A stretch of DNA of 45,552 nucleotides from Pseudonocardia benzenivorans CB1190 (GCF_000196675.2 NZ_CP002596.1:1-45552), one strand, 5' to 3'. Counted from the first letter of the stretch, positions 7,412 through 16,044 are shown. Translations and numbers: made by a program. The notes: generated from the letters alone by a model not told the origin.

Positions 7412-8580
7412 GGACGGCGCCTGCGATCCTCGTCGTAGGCGTTCTCGTCCTGGTCTGGCAGGGCTACCGGCTGCGCCACCGTGCCGCGAGCCTGGGATCA
7501 TGGGCCATCACCATTGCTTTGTTTGCGGTCTGCGGTTCCGTGGCGTTGCGAATCCTTGCTGAGCCCGGAAAACTCCTCGCCACGCTCAACCCGGCAATTC
7601 GCATTCTGCTCGTCAACCTCGTCATCGTTGCGGCGACCCTGGCCTTGCATCTGTTCTGGCTCCACATGGCGCGCGAGGTCGTTGATAGCCACAAGGTTCG
7701 GATGGCCATCGGGACCGCTGCCGCGGTTGCTCTCCTGCTGACTGTCCTAGTGATTGGGATAGTCGCGTCCGGCTCTAACTTGAACTACGAGAGAACGAGC
7801 CTGCAGGGACTGCCTGCTGCGCTGTTCTATGTCAGCGCTGGTACCTATTTTAGTTGCATCCTGATCGGATGTAGCGTGTGGATGTTCAGGCAGTCTCGCA
7901 GAGCAGCGGGGCATATCCGGGTCGGGTTCGCACTGACCGGAATCGGCAACGCTTTGGGCGGCGCCTTTTGTGTAGTAAACGCTATCTTCGTCGTGATTGT
8001 CTACTTCGGTGGACCACACCTCAGAGTCCCGGCGATGGTGGCAACGGCCGTGAACTCGATCGCGGCGCCTTCCATCGTGCTCGGGTTCATGCTGCCGACC
8101 CTCGTCGGGCGGTTGAAAGCTTTCAGCTACTGGTGTTGGCAGCTCCGGTCCTACGTCGGGCTCCGGCCCCTGTGGGAGGCGGCAATGGCGCTGCACCCTG
8201 AGTTCAAGCTCAAGCCCAAGCCCTCCGGTCCACAAGGCGGAGGCCAGGCCACCGAATCCGAGACAGAGACCACGAGCCGACGGCTGCGAGGTGTCGATGT
8301 CGATTACCGCCTGCATCGACGACGGGCCGAGTGCTACGACGCCCTGACTAAGGTCCGCGATCATCTTCGCGGCGACGACACGACCAGTCCAGCGGCGCTT
8401 GCTCTCGTCGAGGTCCTCAAGCAGCACCCAGACCTCGGCCACCTGGCAGAGCAGGAACAAGTGTCGACCAGCGCAGCAGTCCGTAGAGACACAGACCGGC
8501 TCGTAGAGATCTCCAGGGCGCTCGGCCGAGTAGGGTCGGCACAGCGTCCACAATCTCGGGGGAGTGGAGCGACGCGATGA
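7408..8580 (+). CDS. MAB_1171c-type multispan membrane protein
   Basis: The 390-residue product starts at GTG 7408 within the overlap with the protease gene. About seven hydrophobic helices span residues 3-245. A soluble C-terminal domain follows, beginning LRPLWEAAMALHPEF and including a conserved-looking VDVDYRLHRRRAECYDAL segment. This matches the actinobacterial family annotated as MAB_1171c-type putative transporters, commonly seen next to HTH and ImmA/IrrE genes. No transport signature is visible; the topology could equally suit a membrane sensor. The stop overlaps the amidohydrolase start (ATGA), so the three proteins are probably made in fixed proportion. Confidence 0.75.
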   Translation: MRTAPAILVVGVLVLVWQGYRLRHRAASLGSWAITIALFAVCGSVALRILAEPGKLLATLNPAIRILLVNLVIVAATLALHLFWLHMAREVVDSHKVRMAIGTAAAVALLLTVLVIGIVASGSNLNYERTSLQGLPAALFYVSAGTYFSCILIGCSVWMFRQSRRAAGHIRVGFALTGIGNALGGAFCVVNAIFVVIVYFGGPHLRVPAMVATAVNSIAAPSIVLGFMLPTLVGRLKAFSYWCWQLRSYVGLRPLWEAAMALHPEFKLKPKPSGPQGGGQATESETETTSRRLRGVDVDYRLHRRRAECYDALTKVRDHLRGDDTTSPAALALVEVLKQHPDLGHLAEQEQVSTSAAVRRDTDRLVEISRALGRVGSAQRPQSRGSGATR

Positions 8581-9788
8581 CAGACATGCTGATTCTGGGC
8601 GGCCGGGTGTTGATTGGCCCGCCCGGCGCCTCGATCGAGGACGGTGCTGTCCTCATCCGTGGGGAGAAGATCGCTGCCGTGGGGCCGCGGGCGGCGGTCC
8701 TCGCGGCGGCGGGCGGCGCCGAGACGGTGATCGACTGCTCGGCTTCCACCCTGCTTCCCGGACTTATCGACGCCCACGCCCACCTCGTGCTCGACGGCGG
8801 TGCAGATCCTGTCAAGGCCCTGTCGGCTGTCCGAGGAAACCGCGCACAGCTGCTAGCCACAGCAGCAAAGCACGCGGAGGAGGCCCTGCTCGCCGGAGTG
8901 ACAACCATGCGCGACGCCGGCGACGTGGAGGGTGTCGCCGTCGAGCTGCGTGACGAGATCCTCACCGGCGCACGCCGCGGACCCCGCCTTCTCGCTTGCG
9001 GCGCACCGGTGACCACGCAAGGCGGGGACGGGGCCTTCTTCGGCGGTGAAGCGACAGGAGAAGTTGGTGTCCGTAAGGCGGTCGAGGCTCGAGCGGGCCT
9101 CGGGGCCGACCACATCTCCCTGATTGCCAGCGGCGGTCACCTCAGCCCCGACAGCCCACCGACGTGGCAGGCCACATACAGCCAGGCAGAAATGGTCGCC
9201 GCCGTCGACGAAGCCCATCGCGCCGGCCTGCCGATAACGGCCCAGGCGCACGCATCCGACGCGATCGAGCGCGCGGTACTAGCAGGAGCCGACATCATCG
9301 GACACTGCAGCTGGGTAAGCGGCGAGCGGCAGGTGACGCGTAGCTCTGCTGTCGCTGCGAAGATGGCAGCCCTGGGCACCTCGGTGTGCATCGTCGGTTC
9401 TCGACGATGGCGCCTGGTTGTCGAGAACATGGGCGAGGCGCGCGCCCGTGAGGCCTTCTACGACCGCTTGCCCTGGCTCGACAGCCTGGGGGTCAGGCTG
9501 CTCATCGGGACCCGCGCCGGCACAGCGAACGCGCCCTTCGGGGACATCGTCAGCGCGCTGGAGATGTACGAATGGGCTGGTCTCCCTAGAGAGCGCATTC
9601 TCGAACTCGCCACGGTCGGGGCTGCGGCTGCACTCGGGCTCGCCGACATCACCGGCCGCCTTGAGCCAGGCCTGTGCGCGGACCTCATCGCGGTAGATGG
9701 TGATCCACGATTGGCCCTCGACTCATTGCGCACCCCACGCCTTGTCATTGCCCGCGGCGAGCTGTCTGCTCTCCAAACCGCCGGGTGA
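8577..9788 (+). CDS. Amidohydrolase (imidazolonepropionase-like), altered metal site
   Basis: The 403-residue protein has the composite beta-sandwich plus TIM-barrel layout of the cyclic amidohydrolase superfamily. TLLPGLIDAHAHL at 58-70 provides the HxH pair (H67, H69), and H225 (QAHAS) and H243 (GHCSW) are in place. Two positions are unusual. The strand that normally carries the carbamylated lysine reads HISLIASGG (Ser181), and the usual GTDAG aspartate is Arg313 (GTRAG). Family members hydrolyse amide or ring bonds, for example in dipeptides or nitrogen heterocycles. Here catalysis may be lost or changed. It is the third gene of the coupled trio. Confidence 0.8.
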   Translation: MTDMLILGGRVLIGPPGASIEDGAVLIRGEKIAAVGPRAAVLAAAGGAETVIDCSASTLLPGLIDAHAHLVLDGGADPVKALSAVRGNRAQLLATAAKHAEEALLAGVTTMRDAGDVEGVAVELRDEILTGARRGPRLLACGAPVTTQGGDGAFFGGEATGEVGVRKAVEARAGLGADHISLIASGGHLSPDSPPTWQATYSQAEMVAAVDEAHRAGLPITAQAHASDAIERAVLAGADIIGHCSWVSGERQVTRSSAVAAKMAALGTSVCIVGSRRWRLVVENMGEARAREAFYDRLPWLDSLGVRLLIGTRAGTANAPFGDIVSALEMYEWAGLPRERILELATVGAAAALGLADITGRLEPGLCADLIAVDGDPRLALDSLRTPRLVIARGELSALQTAG

Positions 9789-9818
9789 CGAATACCAAGG
9801 CGAGCACGCCCTCGTCGG

Positions 9819-9850
9819 CTGGCGGACATGCACTCCGGCAAGGCCGCCAG
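9819..9850. terminator. Possible hairpin terminator between convergent genes
   Basis: CTGGCGG (9819-9825) pairs with CCGCCAG (9844-9850) across an 18-base loop, 30 bases after the amidohydrolase stop. There is no T-run, so its strength is uncertain. Confidence 0.25.
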
Positions 9851-9944
9851 TCGACGATAGCGATCGCGGTGACACCAGCGCGGTGCGCGAGGACCCCACC
9901 GCGGGCCTACCCGCCCACGCGCGAGCGCGGCTGTGGAGGGCGGT

Positions 9945-10948
9945 TCACCGGGTGCCTGCCTGGTCGGCGGCCTGGTAGAGCGCGGCCGCGAAGCCGCCGA
10001 TCGGGATGCCGGACAGCCGCCCGCTGGTGCGGTCGACGTAGCTGGTGACCGCGGTGACGGTGCCGGCGCCGGTGGCCGGGTCGAACCGGGTCAGCCACGG
10101 CCCGCCGGAGGCGCCCGGGGTCATCGCGCACGGCATCTGCAGCGCACCCCACTGGTCGTGGTTGATCGTGACCGCGCTCGACGCGCAGCGACGCAGGCTC
10201 AGCCCGTCGAACGGGGCCTCGGCGGGATACCCGAGCACCGTCACCGGCGCGCCCGGGGTGGGCCGGGTGAACGTGATGGTCTGCGACCCGGCGACGGCGG
10301 CCACGGACCGCCCGTCGCGCGGGGCCAGGCGCAGGAACGCCACATCGAAGGTCGGGTCACCGGTCTGGGTCCAGCGCGGGTCGACCCAGGCCCGCTGCAC
10401 CGGCCACCGCCCGTAGGGGGTGGTGTCGCCGGCGCGGCCGGGGATGAGCTGGCCGAGCGGGAGCCACCCGGGCGGGCCGGGCAGTTCCGCGGCCATCGGC
10501 CCGGCCGCGGGCCAGTACACGCAGTGGGCCGCGGTGACCGCGACGTTCCCGGTGCGCGAGCCCACGACGGTGGCCGTGCATGACGTCGTGGCCGACAGCA
10601 GCTGCCCCACCGACGCCGAGCGCGGCGCCCGGTACAGCGCGCCACGCGAGTCGTCCCCGCCCGCGCCCGCGGCCGCGGCGGCGTCGAGGGCCGGCCGGTG
10701 AGTGCTGTCCGCTGGGACCGTCCCGTCGCGCACGGGGCGGGCCTGCGGCGGCCCGTACCGGCCCGACGGCGAGGCCAGCGGCGCCACGACGCCGTCGGCG
10801 TGGGCAACTCGGACCGGACCGGCAGCATGGAGCTGAGTGGAGGGGGCAGCGGCGGCGACGAGGGCCGACCCGCCGACCGTGAAGGCGGTTAGGGCCGTTA
10901 GCGCGGCGCGGCGCGGGTCGAGCGCCGGCGGGGGCGAGACGCGGTCAC
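9945..10948 (-). pseudogene. Secreted trypsin-like serine protease, frameshifted in the signal peptide
   Basis: The mature part (in frame from about 10899 to 9945) has the chymotrypsin-fold triad: TAAHC (His), TFDVAFLRL (Asp) and GASGGPW (Ser), plus paired cysteines. Upstream in the same frame is a clear signal-peptide core (ALTALTAFTVGGSALVAAAAPS) with no start codon. A GTG at 10948 has an ideal GGAGG 4 bases upstream and a GTGA overlap with the beta-helix gene, but its frame stops at 10898 after 16 codons. One base gained or lost in the repetitive gcgcggcgcggcgcg run near 10901-10915 would join the two. It is either a recent inactivation or a base-calling error. The shorter ORF from 10787 would lack a signal. 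Confidence 0.75.
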
Positions 10949-12384
10949 TGATCCTCCGCCGAGGATCCCGGCCGCGACCCCGGGCCGCTCGATGTCCCCG
11001 GGCCGCTCGATGTCCCTGAGCCCAGGGCGGTGGTGACCTGGGGGAAGACGCCGGTGACGTTGCCGAGCAGGGTCACGCCGGGGTGCGCGGCGGGTGGGGT
11101 GTTGCCGTCGCCGAAGGTGTTGGCGCGCACGGTGATCGCGCTGAGGGAGTCGGTGTTGTAGGTGATCGCGCCGCGCTTGTTGCCGCCGAGCTTGTTGCTG
11201 GTGATCGTGACGTCGGAGAGCTGCCCGCTGGACTCGACCCAGAAGTCGATCCCGGCGCCGACGTTGTCGCGCACCACGTTGTCGCTGATCGTGATCCCGG
11301 ACAGGCGGCGGGTGGTGGAGTAGTTCTCCACGGCCAGCCCGATGCCGGACTTGCTGGCTTCGGTGGCCCCCCACACCTGGTTGTGCGCGACGGTGAGGTC
11401 GTGGGCGGAGTCGAGGTAGATGTTGGGGCCGCGGTTGGCCCAGACCTGGTTGTCGTGGATGAGGCCGTCGGCGGCTTCGTACTTTGCGTCGATGCCTTCC
11501 TCGCCGTTGTCGTGCACGGCTGAGCCGACGATCTCGAAGGTCTTCGTGCCGACGATGGAGATGGCCTCGTTGCTGGCCGAGGTGCCGCGGGCGTTGTTGC
11601 CGTGCACGTTGGCGTCCTGGACGAGCACGTCCTGGCCGTTCGACAAGACGATGCCGCCGTCCTGGGAGTCGGCGACCTCGCAGCTCCGCACGACGATGTG
11701 GTCGATCTTGTCGCCGTAGATGCCGTGGCTGGCCGAGCCCTTGATGGTCAGCCCGACCAGCCGGACCCAGGAGCGCCCGTCGAGGGAGACCAGCCCGTTG
11801 CCCTCACCGCCGGTGATCACCACGCTCGCGCCGGGTGCGGCGGCGATGGTGAGCCACTTGCCCGGCGCGCCGTCGCGGGACACGGCAAAGCCGGGATAGG
11901 TACCCGCAGAGACCTGCACGGTGTCACCAGGCTGAGCCGCGGCGACCGCGGAGCTGATGTCGCGGTAGGTCCCGCCGGCGCCGACCGTCAGTGTGCGGCC
12001 GCCACCGGGAGCCCCGTCGTCGATGCCCTTCGTCGGCGCCGTCCCCGTGCTGGTCCCGGTGTCGCTGCCGGTGCCCGCGCCGCTGCTGCAGGTGGCGGGC
12101 GCGCTGAGCCCAGCCTTGACGAGCGCGTCGTGAATGGCCTTCGCGCGCGGGTCGGTGGCAGTGGCGGTGGCCGCGGCGAGGTCGGCAGCCGCCGCACGCC
12201 ACCCACACGACGCCGCGGAGGTGTTGAGGATGGCCAACGGCGAGTTCTCGGTCGCGCCTGCGGGCCCGGCGCCGGTAACGAGCCCGAGCGCCACCAGGCT
12301 GGCGATCACCCCGGTGCGGGTGACGTGGCCTGACCGATCTGCCGTTTCCGCGCTGCTGCAGCCGCGGCGCACGCGCACTCGCAT
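10945..12384 (-). CDS. Secreted right-handed parallel beta-helix protein
   Basis: The 479-residue product starts at ATG 12384; a longer open frame to 12609 has no support. A signal peptide (VIASLVALGLVTGAGPAGA, about residues 26-44) precedes an Ala-rich segment and a Thr/Gly/Ser linker. A long run of short repeats follows, such as GNGLVSL, HGIYGDKI, DGGIVLSN, EGIDAKY and SGIGLAVEN. These are typical of pectate-lyase-like or carbohydrate-binding parallel beta-helices (about residues 145-450). The C-terminus is a Gly/Ser/Pro repeat tail. Such proteins bind or cleave polysaccharides at the cell surface; no catalytic residues can be assigned. Its start overlaps the stop of the mini-ORF (TGATG) and its end overlaps the protease start (GTGA). 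Confidence 0.75.
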   Translation of the reverse strand: MRVRVRRGCSSAETADRSGHVTRTGVIASLVALGLVTGAGPAGATENSPLAILNTSAASCGWRAAAADLAAATATATDPRAKAIHDALVKAGLSAPATCSSGAGTGSDTGTSTGTAPTKGIDDGAPGGGRTLTVGAGGTYRDISSAVAAAQPGDTVQVSAGTYPGFAVSRDGAPGKWLTIAAAPGASVVITGGEGNGLVSLDGRSWVRLVGLTIKGSASHGIYGDKIDHIVVRSCEVADSQDGGIVLSNGQDVLVQDANVHGNNARGTSASNEAISIVGTKTFEIVGSAVHDNGEEGIDAKYEAADGLIHDNQVWANRGPNIYLDSAHDLTVAHNQVWGATEASKSGIGLAVENYSTTRRLSGITISDNVVRDNVGAGIDFWVESSGQLSDVTITSNKLGGNKRGAITYNTDSLSAITVRANTFGDGNTPPAAHPGVTLLGNVTGVFPQVTTALGSGTSSGPGTSSGPGSRPGSSAEDQ

Positions 12385-12452
12385 CACAGACCGAGGCCAA
12401 GCACGACGAGGTCGAGAAGGAGCAGCACGATCAGCGGGCCGACCATGGCCAT
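12384..12452 (-). CDS. 22-residue hydrophobic mini-protein
   Basis: The frame from ATG 12452 to TGA 12384-12386 encodes MAMVGPLIVLLLL followed by DLVVLGLGL, essentially one membrane span. Its TGA overlaps the ATG of the beta-helix gene (TGATG), an arrangement that suggests coupled translation. It lies between the transglycosylase remnant and the beta-helix gene on the same strand. It could be a true small membrane protein or a leader that drives translation of the next gene. Confidence 0.4.
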   Translation of the reverse strand: MAMVGPLIVLLLLDLVVLGLGL

Positions 12453-12478
12453 GCTGAGTCCACTTGATCGGGATGGGG

Positions 12479-12640
12479 TCACTGCAGACCCAGCTTGCGA
12501 GAGCATGCGGGCCACGCCGAGTAGCCGCCGCGGTCGGCCTTGACCTTCTCCGCCACCGCGATCTGCTGCTCACGGGTGGCCTGGTCCGCGCTCGGCGCGT
12601 ACTGGTCACCGCCGTAGGCCTTCCAGGTGGCGGCGTTATC
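12479..12640 (-). pseudogene. C-terminal remnant of an Rpf/transglycosylase-like protein
   Basis: About 53 codons ending at 12479 read NAATWKAYGGDQYAPSADQ and then a TREQQIAVAEKV...GGYSAWPAC segment. This is the back half of the resuscitation-promoting-factor lysozyme-like domain (ATWxAxGG...A..ATREQQIxVAExV...GxGAWPxC). The front half, with the catalytic glutamate and secretion signal, is missing. Similarity stops abruptly near 12640, so this is a deletion or insertion boundary. Peptidoglycan hydrolases of this kind usually help secreted or transfer machinery cross the wall. Confidence 0.7.
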
Positions 12641-12734
12641 TGTAGGTGGCGAGAGTTTCCGCAGGTCGTTCGGGTTTTGCCGCGTGGGGCAAGTCCGTTC
12701 TGTGCGGTGGTGGTGATCCGCGCGCTCCTTCCTC

Positions 12735-12980
12735 GGGCGACCCGAGGTCGTCGTGGAGTTCACCCATTGGGACGAGGTCTTCCCTATGCACGGATGGGAC
12801 CTGTACGACGACGCTGCCGCTGTGGTCGGGACGGAGACTGCTACCGGTCTTATCACCGACACGCGTGACCTACTCCAGTACAGACAGCTCTTCGACCGGC
12901 TGGAAGCCTTGGCGTCTAAGGGCGACGCGCTGACGGCAGCGCTTGCCCGCCTGCGCTCCGACTACGCCAGCCTCGGCTGA
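12735..12980 (+). pseudogene. C-terminal fragment, possibly of an HTH/DUF5753-type regulator
   Basis: The frame PEVVVEFTHWDEVFP...RDLLQYRQLFDRLEALASKGDALTAALARLRSDYAS ends at 12980 and has an in-frame stop at 12714. Its pattern (an EVVVEF-type strand, then a Y..LFDRL.ALA helix) is reminiscent of the C-terminal end of DUF5753-containing HTH regulators, but the match is loose. No HTH precedes it. It abuts the truncated transglycosylase, so both look like debris at a rearrangement point. Confidence 0.35.
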
Positions 12981-13020
12981 GTAGCAACATGCAGTCCTGC
13001 AACGACGCTGCGAGGTCGGG

Positions 13021-13527
13021 CTACAAGGTCAGATCGGTGGCGGCACCGCCGGGCACCAGGTCACGCAGCAGCGCATGGAGCTGGTTGATCAGCCGGGTCC
13101 GGTGCGAGACCAGGTTGGCGCGACGCTCATCGAGCAGGGCCAGCGCGGTGCAGAGGTCCTTACCGGTGATGGGTCGGGCATCCCCGGCCAGCGCGGCCAC
13201 GCTCGCCGCGGCGGCGGCGTCGATTCACACCGTTCTTGCGTCGTCCACCGCGGGACAGCTCCCGCACCCGGGCGGTGGCCGTGCACGGCACGTCCTCGAC
13301 CTGTTCCTCGCGGGCGACCAGCCATTGCGCCAGGTGTCGGCCCAGGCCGCGGGCGTTCTCCACGGCCCATCGACGGGCCTCGAACCGGGTCGCCCATCGC
13401 AGCAGCTGTCGGTAGCCGGCCAACGTGGCGTCGACCTGCAGCGACGCCAGAACGCGGTGGGTGGCGGGGCCCAGCGCGCTCGCTGTATGAGTTCGTGTGT
13501 GGGGGGTCGATTCCGATGATGACCGTG
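13021..13527 (-). mobile_element. IS110-family transposase remnant with two frameshifts
   Basis: Read on the minus strand, three frames in succession give an IS110 (DEDD) transposase N-terminal half. VTVIIGIDP lies near 13527, then a one-base shift in a C-run. Next comes YRQLLRWATRFEARRWAVENARGLGRHLAQWLV through VRELSRGGRRKNGV, then a one-base insertion near 13225. The third frame gives DAAAAASVAALAGDARPITG...LLDERRANLVSHRTRLINQLHALLRDLVPGG, ending at TAG 13021-13023. The C-terminal catalytic serine domain is absent. It is long dead. The next 160 bases to 13696 hold nothing recognisable. Confidence 0.75.
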
Positions 13528-13696
13528 ACGTCCTCCGATCCAGCGCGACGGGCGGTGGGACCGCGGACGACATGCCGACTTCCAGCTCCGTCGACACGGG
13601 GAGCACACCTCTGTCGAGTCAGACCGCAGCCCCGTGGACGCGGGTCTTCTCCTCAAGTGAGGTAACAGATCCGGGGCCGCCCGGCCTCCGATCTGC

Positions 13697-15223
13697 TCAA
13701 CCGCCGGAGGGCGACGACATCCGGCCAGTGCGCGGCATCGCCACGGCTTTCCCGCCCCTCCCGTTTAGCCGCTCGTTGCGCAGCTCCCCGCGGCGGACCT
13801 TGCCGGCGTCGCTCCGCAGTGGATGGTCGACGTATTCGACACTGCGGGGGACCTTGTAGGCGATGAGGCGCTCCCGGAGGAATGTCGCCAGATCCTCTGG
13901 GGGGACTTCCCGCGGATCGGCCTCCAAGACGGCGTGCACCACATTGCCGCGGTCGTCGTCTGGCAGCCCAATGACCGCCACCGACCGAACCGCCGGGTGC
14001 TCGAGGATCGCCGCTTCCACCTCCGCCGGATAGACGTTGACCCCGCCGCTCAGGACCATGTCCTGGAGCCTGTCCGCCATGTACAGGTAGCCGTCGTCGT
14101 CGAACCAACCGACGTCGCCGAGAGACTCCCAGCCGTCCTCGGTCGATCGTGCCTCGGCGCCGATGTAGCGGTACATCGGTGTCGCGCGTGCCGGGTCACC
14201 CCGCAGCCACACCTCGCCCCGCTCGCCCGTCCCGAGCGGTTCGCCCCGCTCGTTTCCGATCCGCATCTGACCGACGACCACCCGCCCGACCGATCCCGGA
14301 CGCTCGAGCCATTCGGACCCGGTGATGAGAGTGAGCGCCTGCTGCTCGGCAGCCGAGTAGATCTCGACGATTCGCTCCGGCCCCAACCAGTCGATCCAGC
14401 GACGCTTCAGCCAGGCGGGGCAGGGCTCGGCCATGTGCCAAACCGACTCAAGGGACGATATGTCATACCGGAGCCGGGCCTCGTCGTCCAGGTTGATGAT
14501 CCTCTTCATCATCGTCGGCACGGTGTAGAGCACGTCGGCGCCGAACTCCTCGACGGCCGCGAGTGTGCGCTCCGGTTCGAACCGCTCGAGGACGACGACG
14601 AGGCTGCCCGCGATCAACGCCTCGCACGCCCACAGCACAGGACCGTTGTGATGGAGCGGGCCGGGCACCACGACCACACCGCCATCACGGAAGCCACGGC
14701 CCCACATCCTCGGGACACGGGGATCGAAGAGTGCCGGGTCTCCCGAGACGATCAACTTGGGGCGCCCCGTCGAACCGCCCGAGGTCGCGATCTTCCATGC
14801 GGGCGAGACCACGTCTGGCAGCCCCGGCACAGGACTCCCGTCGAGGAGATCCCGGTGGTCGATCCCCACATGGGGACACCCCGCCACACCTGCCGGCCAA
14901 CGGCTGATTACGGCCCGCGGCGCCGCCAGAGCGACGATCGCCTCCAGCTCGGTCCGGGGGAGCTGCTCGGAGACCGCCTGCGGGATCGCTCCCGCCTTCC
15001 AGCACGCCACGTACGCGACGAACCACTCGACACAGTTCGGCAAGGCCACCGTGACGACGTCACCGACCACGACCCCCTGCGCGAGGAGCCGGTGGGCGAG
15101 CCGGGTGCTGGCCTCGTCCAGCTGCGCCCGTGTGAGTGATTCTGGTCCGCAGACGACAGCGAGCCGATCTGGATCGGCGATGGCCAGGTCGGAGAGCCGC
15201 CGGGGGTACGACACAGTGCTCAC
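13697..15223 (-). CDS. AMP-dependent acyl-CoA synthetase/ligase
   Basis: This 508-residue member of the ANL superfamily activates a carboxylic acid to acyl-AMP and then acyl-CoA. Visible motifs are the phosphate-binding loop TSGGSTGRPK (about residues 147-156), IYSAAEQQA at the A5 position, GWESLGDVGWFDDDGYLYMADR (hinge region) and PLRSDAGKVRR near the end, which carries the catalytic lysine. The GTG start overlaps the epimerase stop (GTGA). It ends the eight-gene operon that starts at 23133, so its acid substrate is probably released during catabolism of the imported compound. Whether that acid is fatty or aromatic cannot be told. Confidence 0.85.
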   Translation of the reverse strand: MSTVSYPRRLSDLAIADPDRLAVVCGPESLTRAQLDEASTRLAHRLLAQGVVVGDVVTVALPNCVEWFVAYVACWKAGAIPQAVSEQLPRTELEAIVALAAPRAVISRWPAGVAGCPHVGIDHRDLLDGSPVPGLPDVVSPAWKIATSGGSTGRPKLIVSGDPALFDPRVPRMWGRGFRDGGVVVVPGPLHHNGPVLWACEALIAGSLVVVLERFEPERTLAAVEEFGADVLYTVPTMMKRIINLDDEARLRYDISSLESVWHMAEPCPAWLKRRWIDWLGPERIVEIYSAAEQQALTLITGSEWLERPGSVGRVVVGQMRIGNERGEPLGTGERGEVWLRGDPARATPMYRYIGAEARSTEDGWESLGDVGWFDDDGYLYMADRLQDMVLSGGVNVYPAEVEAAILEHPAVRSVAVIGLPDDDRGNVVHAVLEADPREVPPEDLATFLRERLIAYKVPRSVEYVDHPLRSDAGKVRRGELRNERLNGRGGKAVAMPRTGRMSSPSGG

Positions 15224-16041
15224 GATCGGTTCTCACCTTCGGTTTGACGGACGGAGAGCCACGATGTCAGCGTGGCGAGGTCCGCAGCCAGCTGTTCGGG
15301 TCGGTCGTCCTTGACGTGCTCGATCAACGCGAAGCGGTCGCGGCCCCACAACCCGGGCTCCCGGGAATGCCGCAGGATCTCGCGCCAGAGGTACCGCCAC
15401 GCGACGAGCGGGTAGCGGTCCTCGTAGCTGCGCCACGCGAACAGATGCAGGTGCGATACCCGAGCCGCTACCGACCGGTACTCGGCGACCAGGTCCGCCA
15501 CCGACCCCGGCCCATCCGGCTGCCAGTAGACGAAGAAGCGCGGGTCGTCGATCTGCCGCAACAGCGCGGCGGCAGACTCCGCCGTCGCCGTGATGGTCTG
15601 GCGATGGTATTCGAGCGACGCCGTGAAACCCCGACCGGTGATCAGCGGAACGACCGCGCGGACGCCGTCCACGACCCGGCGGCGCTCGTCCGACGCCGCG
15701 TCCGGGGTGATCCCGAGCTCTCCCCAGATCCGGATGTTGCCGACGCCCAGCGCCTCGGCCACATCCAGGACGGGCCCCAGCTGGTGGAGAACATCGGCGG
15801 TGCCGGCCTGCAGGTACGTTCCGTAGGAGACGCACTCGATGCCCGCGTCGCGGCACCGCTCGGCGAGCCGTTCCGCACCGGCAGCGTCGCCCGGTGGGAC
15901 GTGGACGTCGGCTCCCCACTCGATGCCCGCCGCACCGCTGCTCTCGGCGAGACGCACCACCTCGTCGCTGGACAGCTGCCGCAATGCGATTGAACAGACC
16001 CCCGGCCGGACCGCGACCGACTCCCGCATCCCGTCTGCCAC
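15220..16041 (-). CDS. TIM-barrel sugar isomerase/epimerase-like protein (1 of 4)
   Basis: The 273-residue protein belongs to the AP-endonuclease-2/xylose-isomerase-like TIM barrel family. Strand-end motifs include GIEWGADVHVPPGD, IRIWGELG, FTASLEYHRQT (Glu metal ligand), FVYWQPD, HLHLFAW and FALIEHVKDD (second Glu). Such proteins use a divalent metal to isomerise, epimerise or eliminate sugar derivatives. The usual Asp-x-x-His on the fifth strand is replaced by the YWQPD region, so specificity is open. The GTG at 16041 lies 3 bases after the preceding stop; ATG 16029 is an alternative. It sits between transporter and ligase genes in the operon. Confidence 0.75.
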   Translation of the reverse strand: MADGMRESVAVRPGVCSIALRQLSSDEVVRLAESSGAAGIEWGADVHVPPGDAAGAERLAERCRDAGIECVSYGTYLQAGTADVLHQLGPVLDVAEALGVGNIRIWGELGITPDAASDERRRVVDGVRAVVPLITGRGFTASLEYHRQTITATAESAAALLRQIDDPRFFVYWQPDGPGSVADLVAEYRSVAARVSHLHLFAWRSYEDRYPLVAWRYLWREILRHSREPGLWGRDRFALIEHVKDDRPEQLAADLATLTSWLSVRQTEGENRS

Positions 16042-16044
16042 GTC

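Noticed and set aside
11602..12333. Long plus-strand open frame opposite the beta-helix gene
   Set aside because: It is a GC-rich antisense shadow with Arg/Gly/Ala-biased composition. The minus-strand frame has a signal peptide and beta-helix repeats.
13823..15139. A 438-codon plus-strand frame opposite the acyl-CoA ligase
   Set aside because: The ligase motifs and operon overlap are on the minus strand. The plus frame has no recognisable features.
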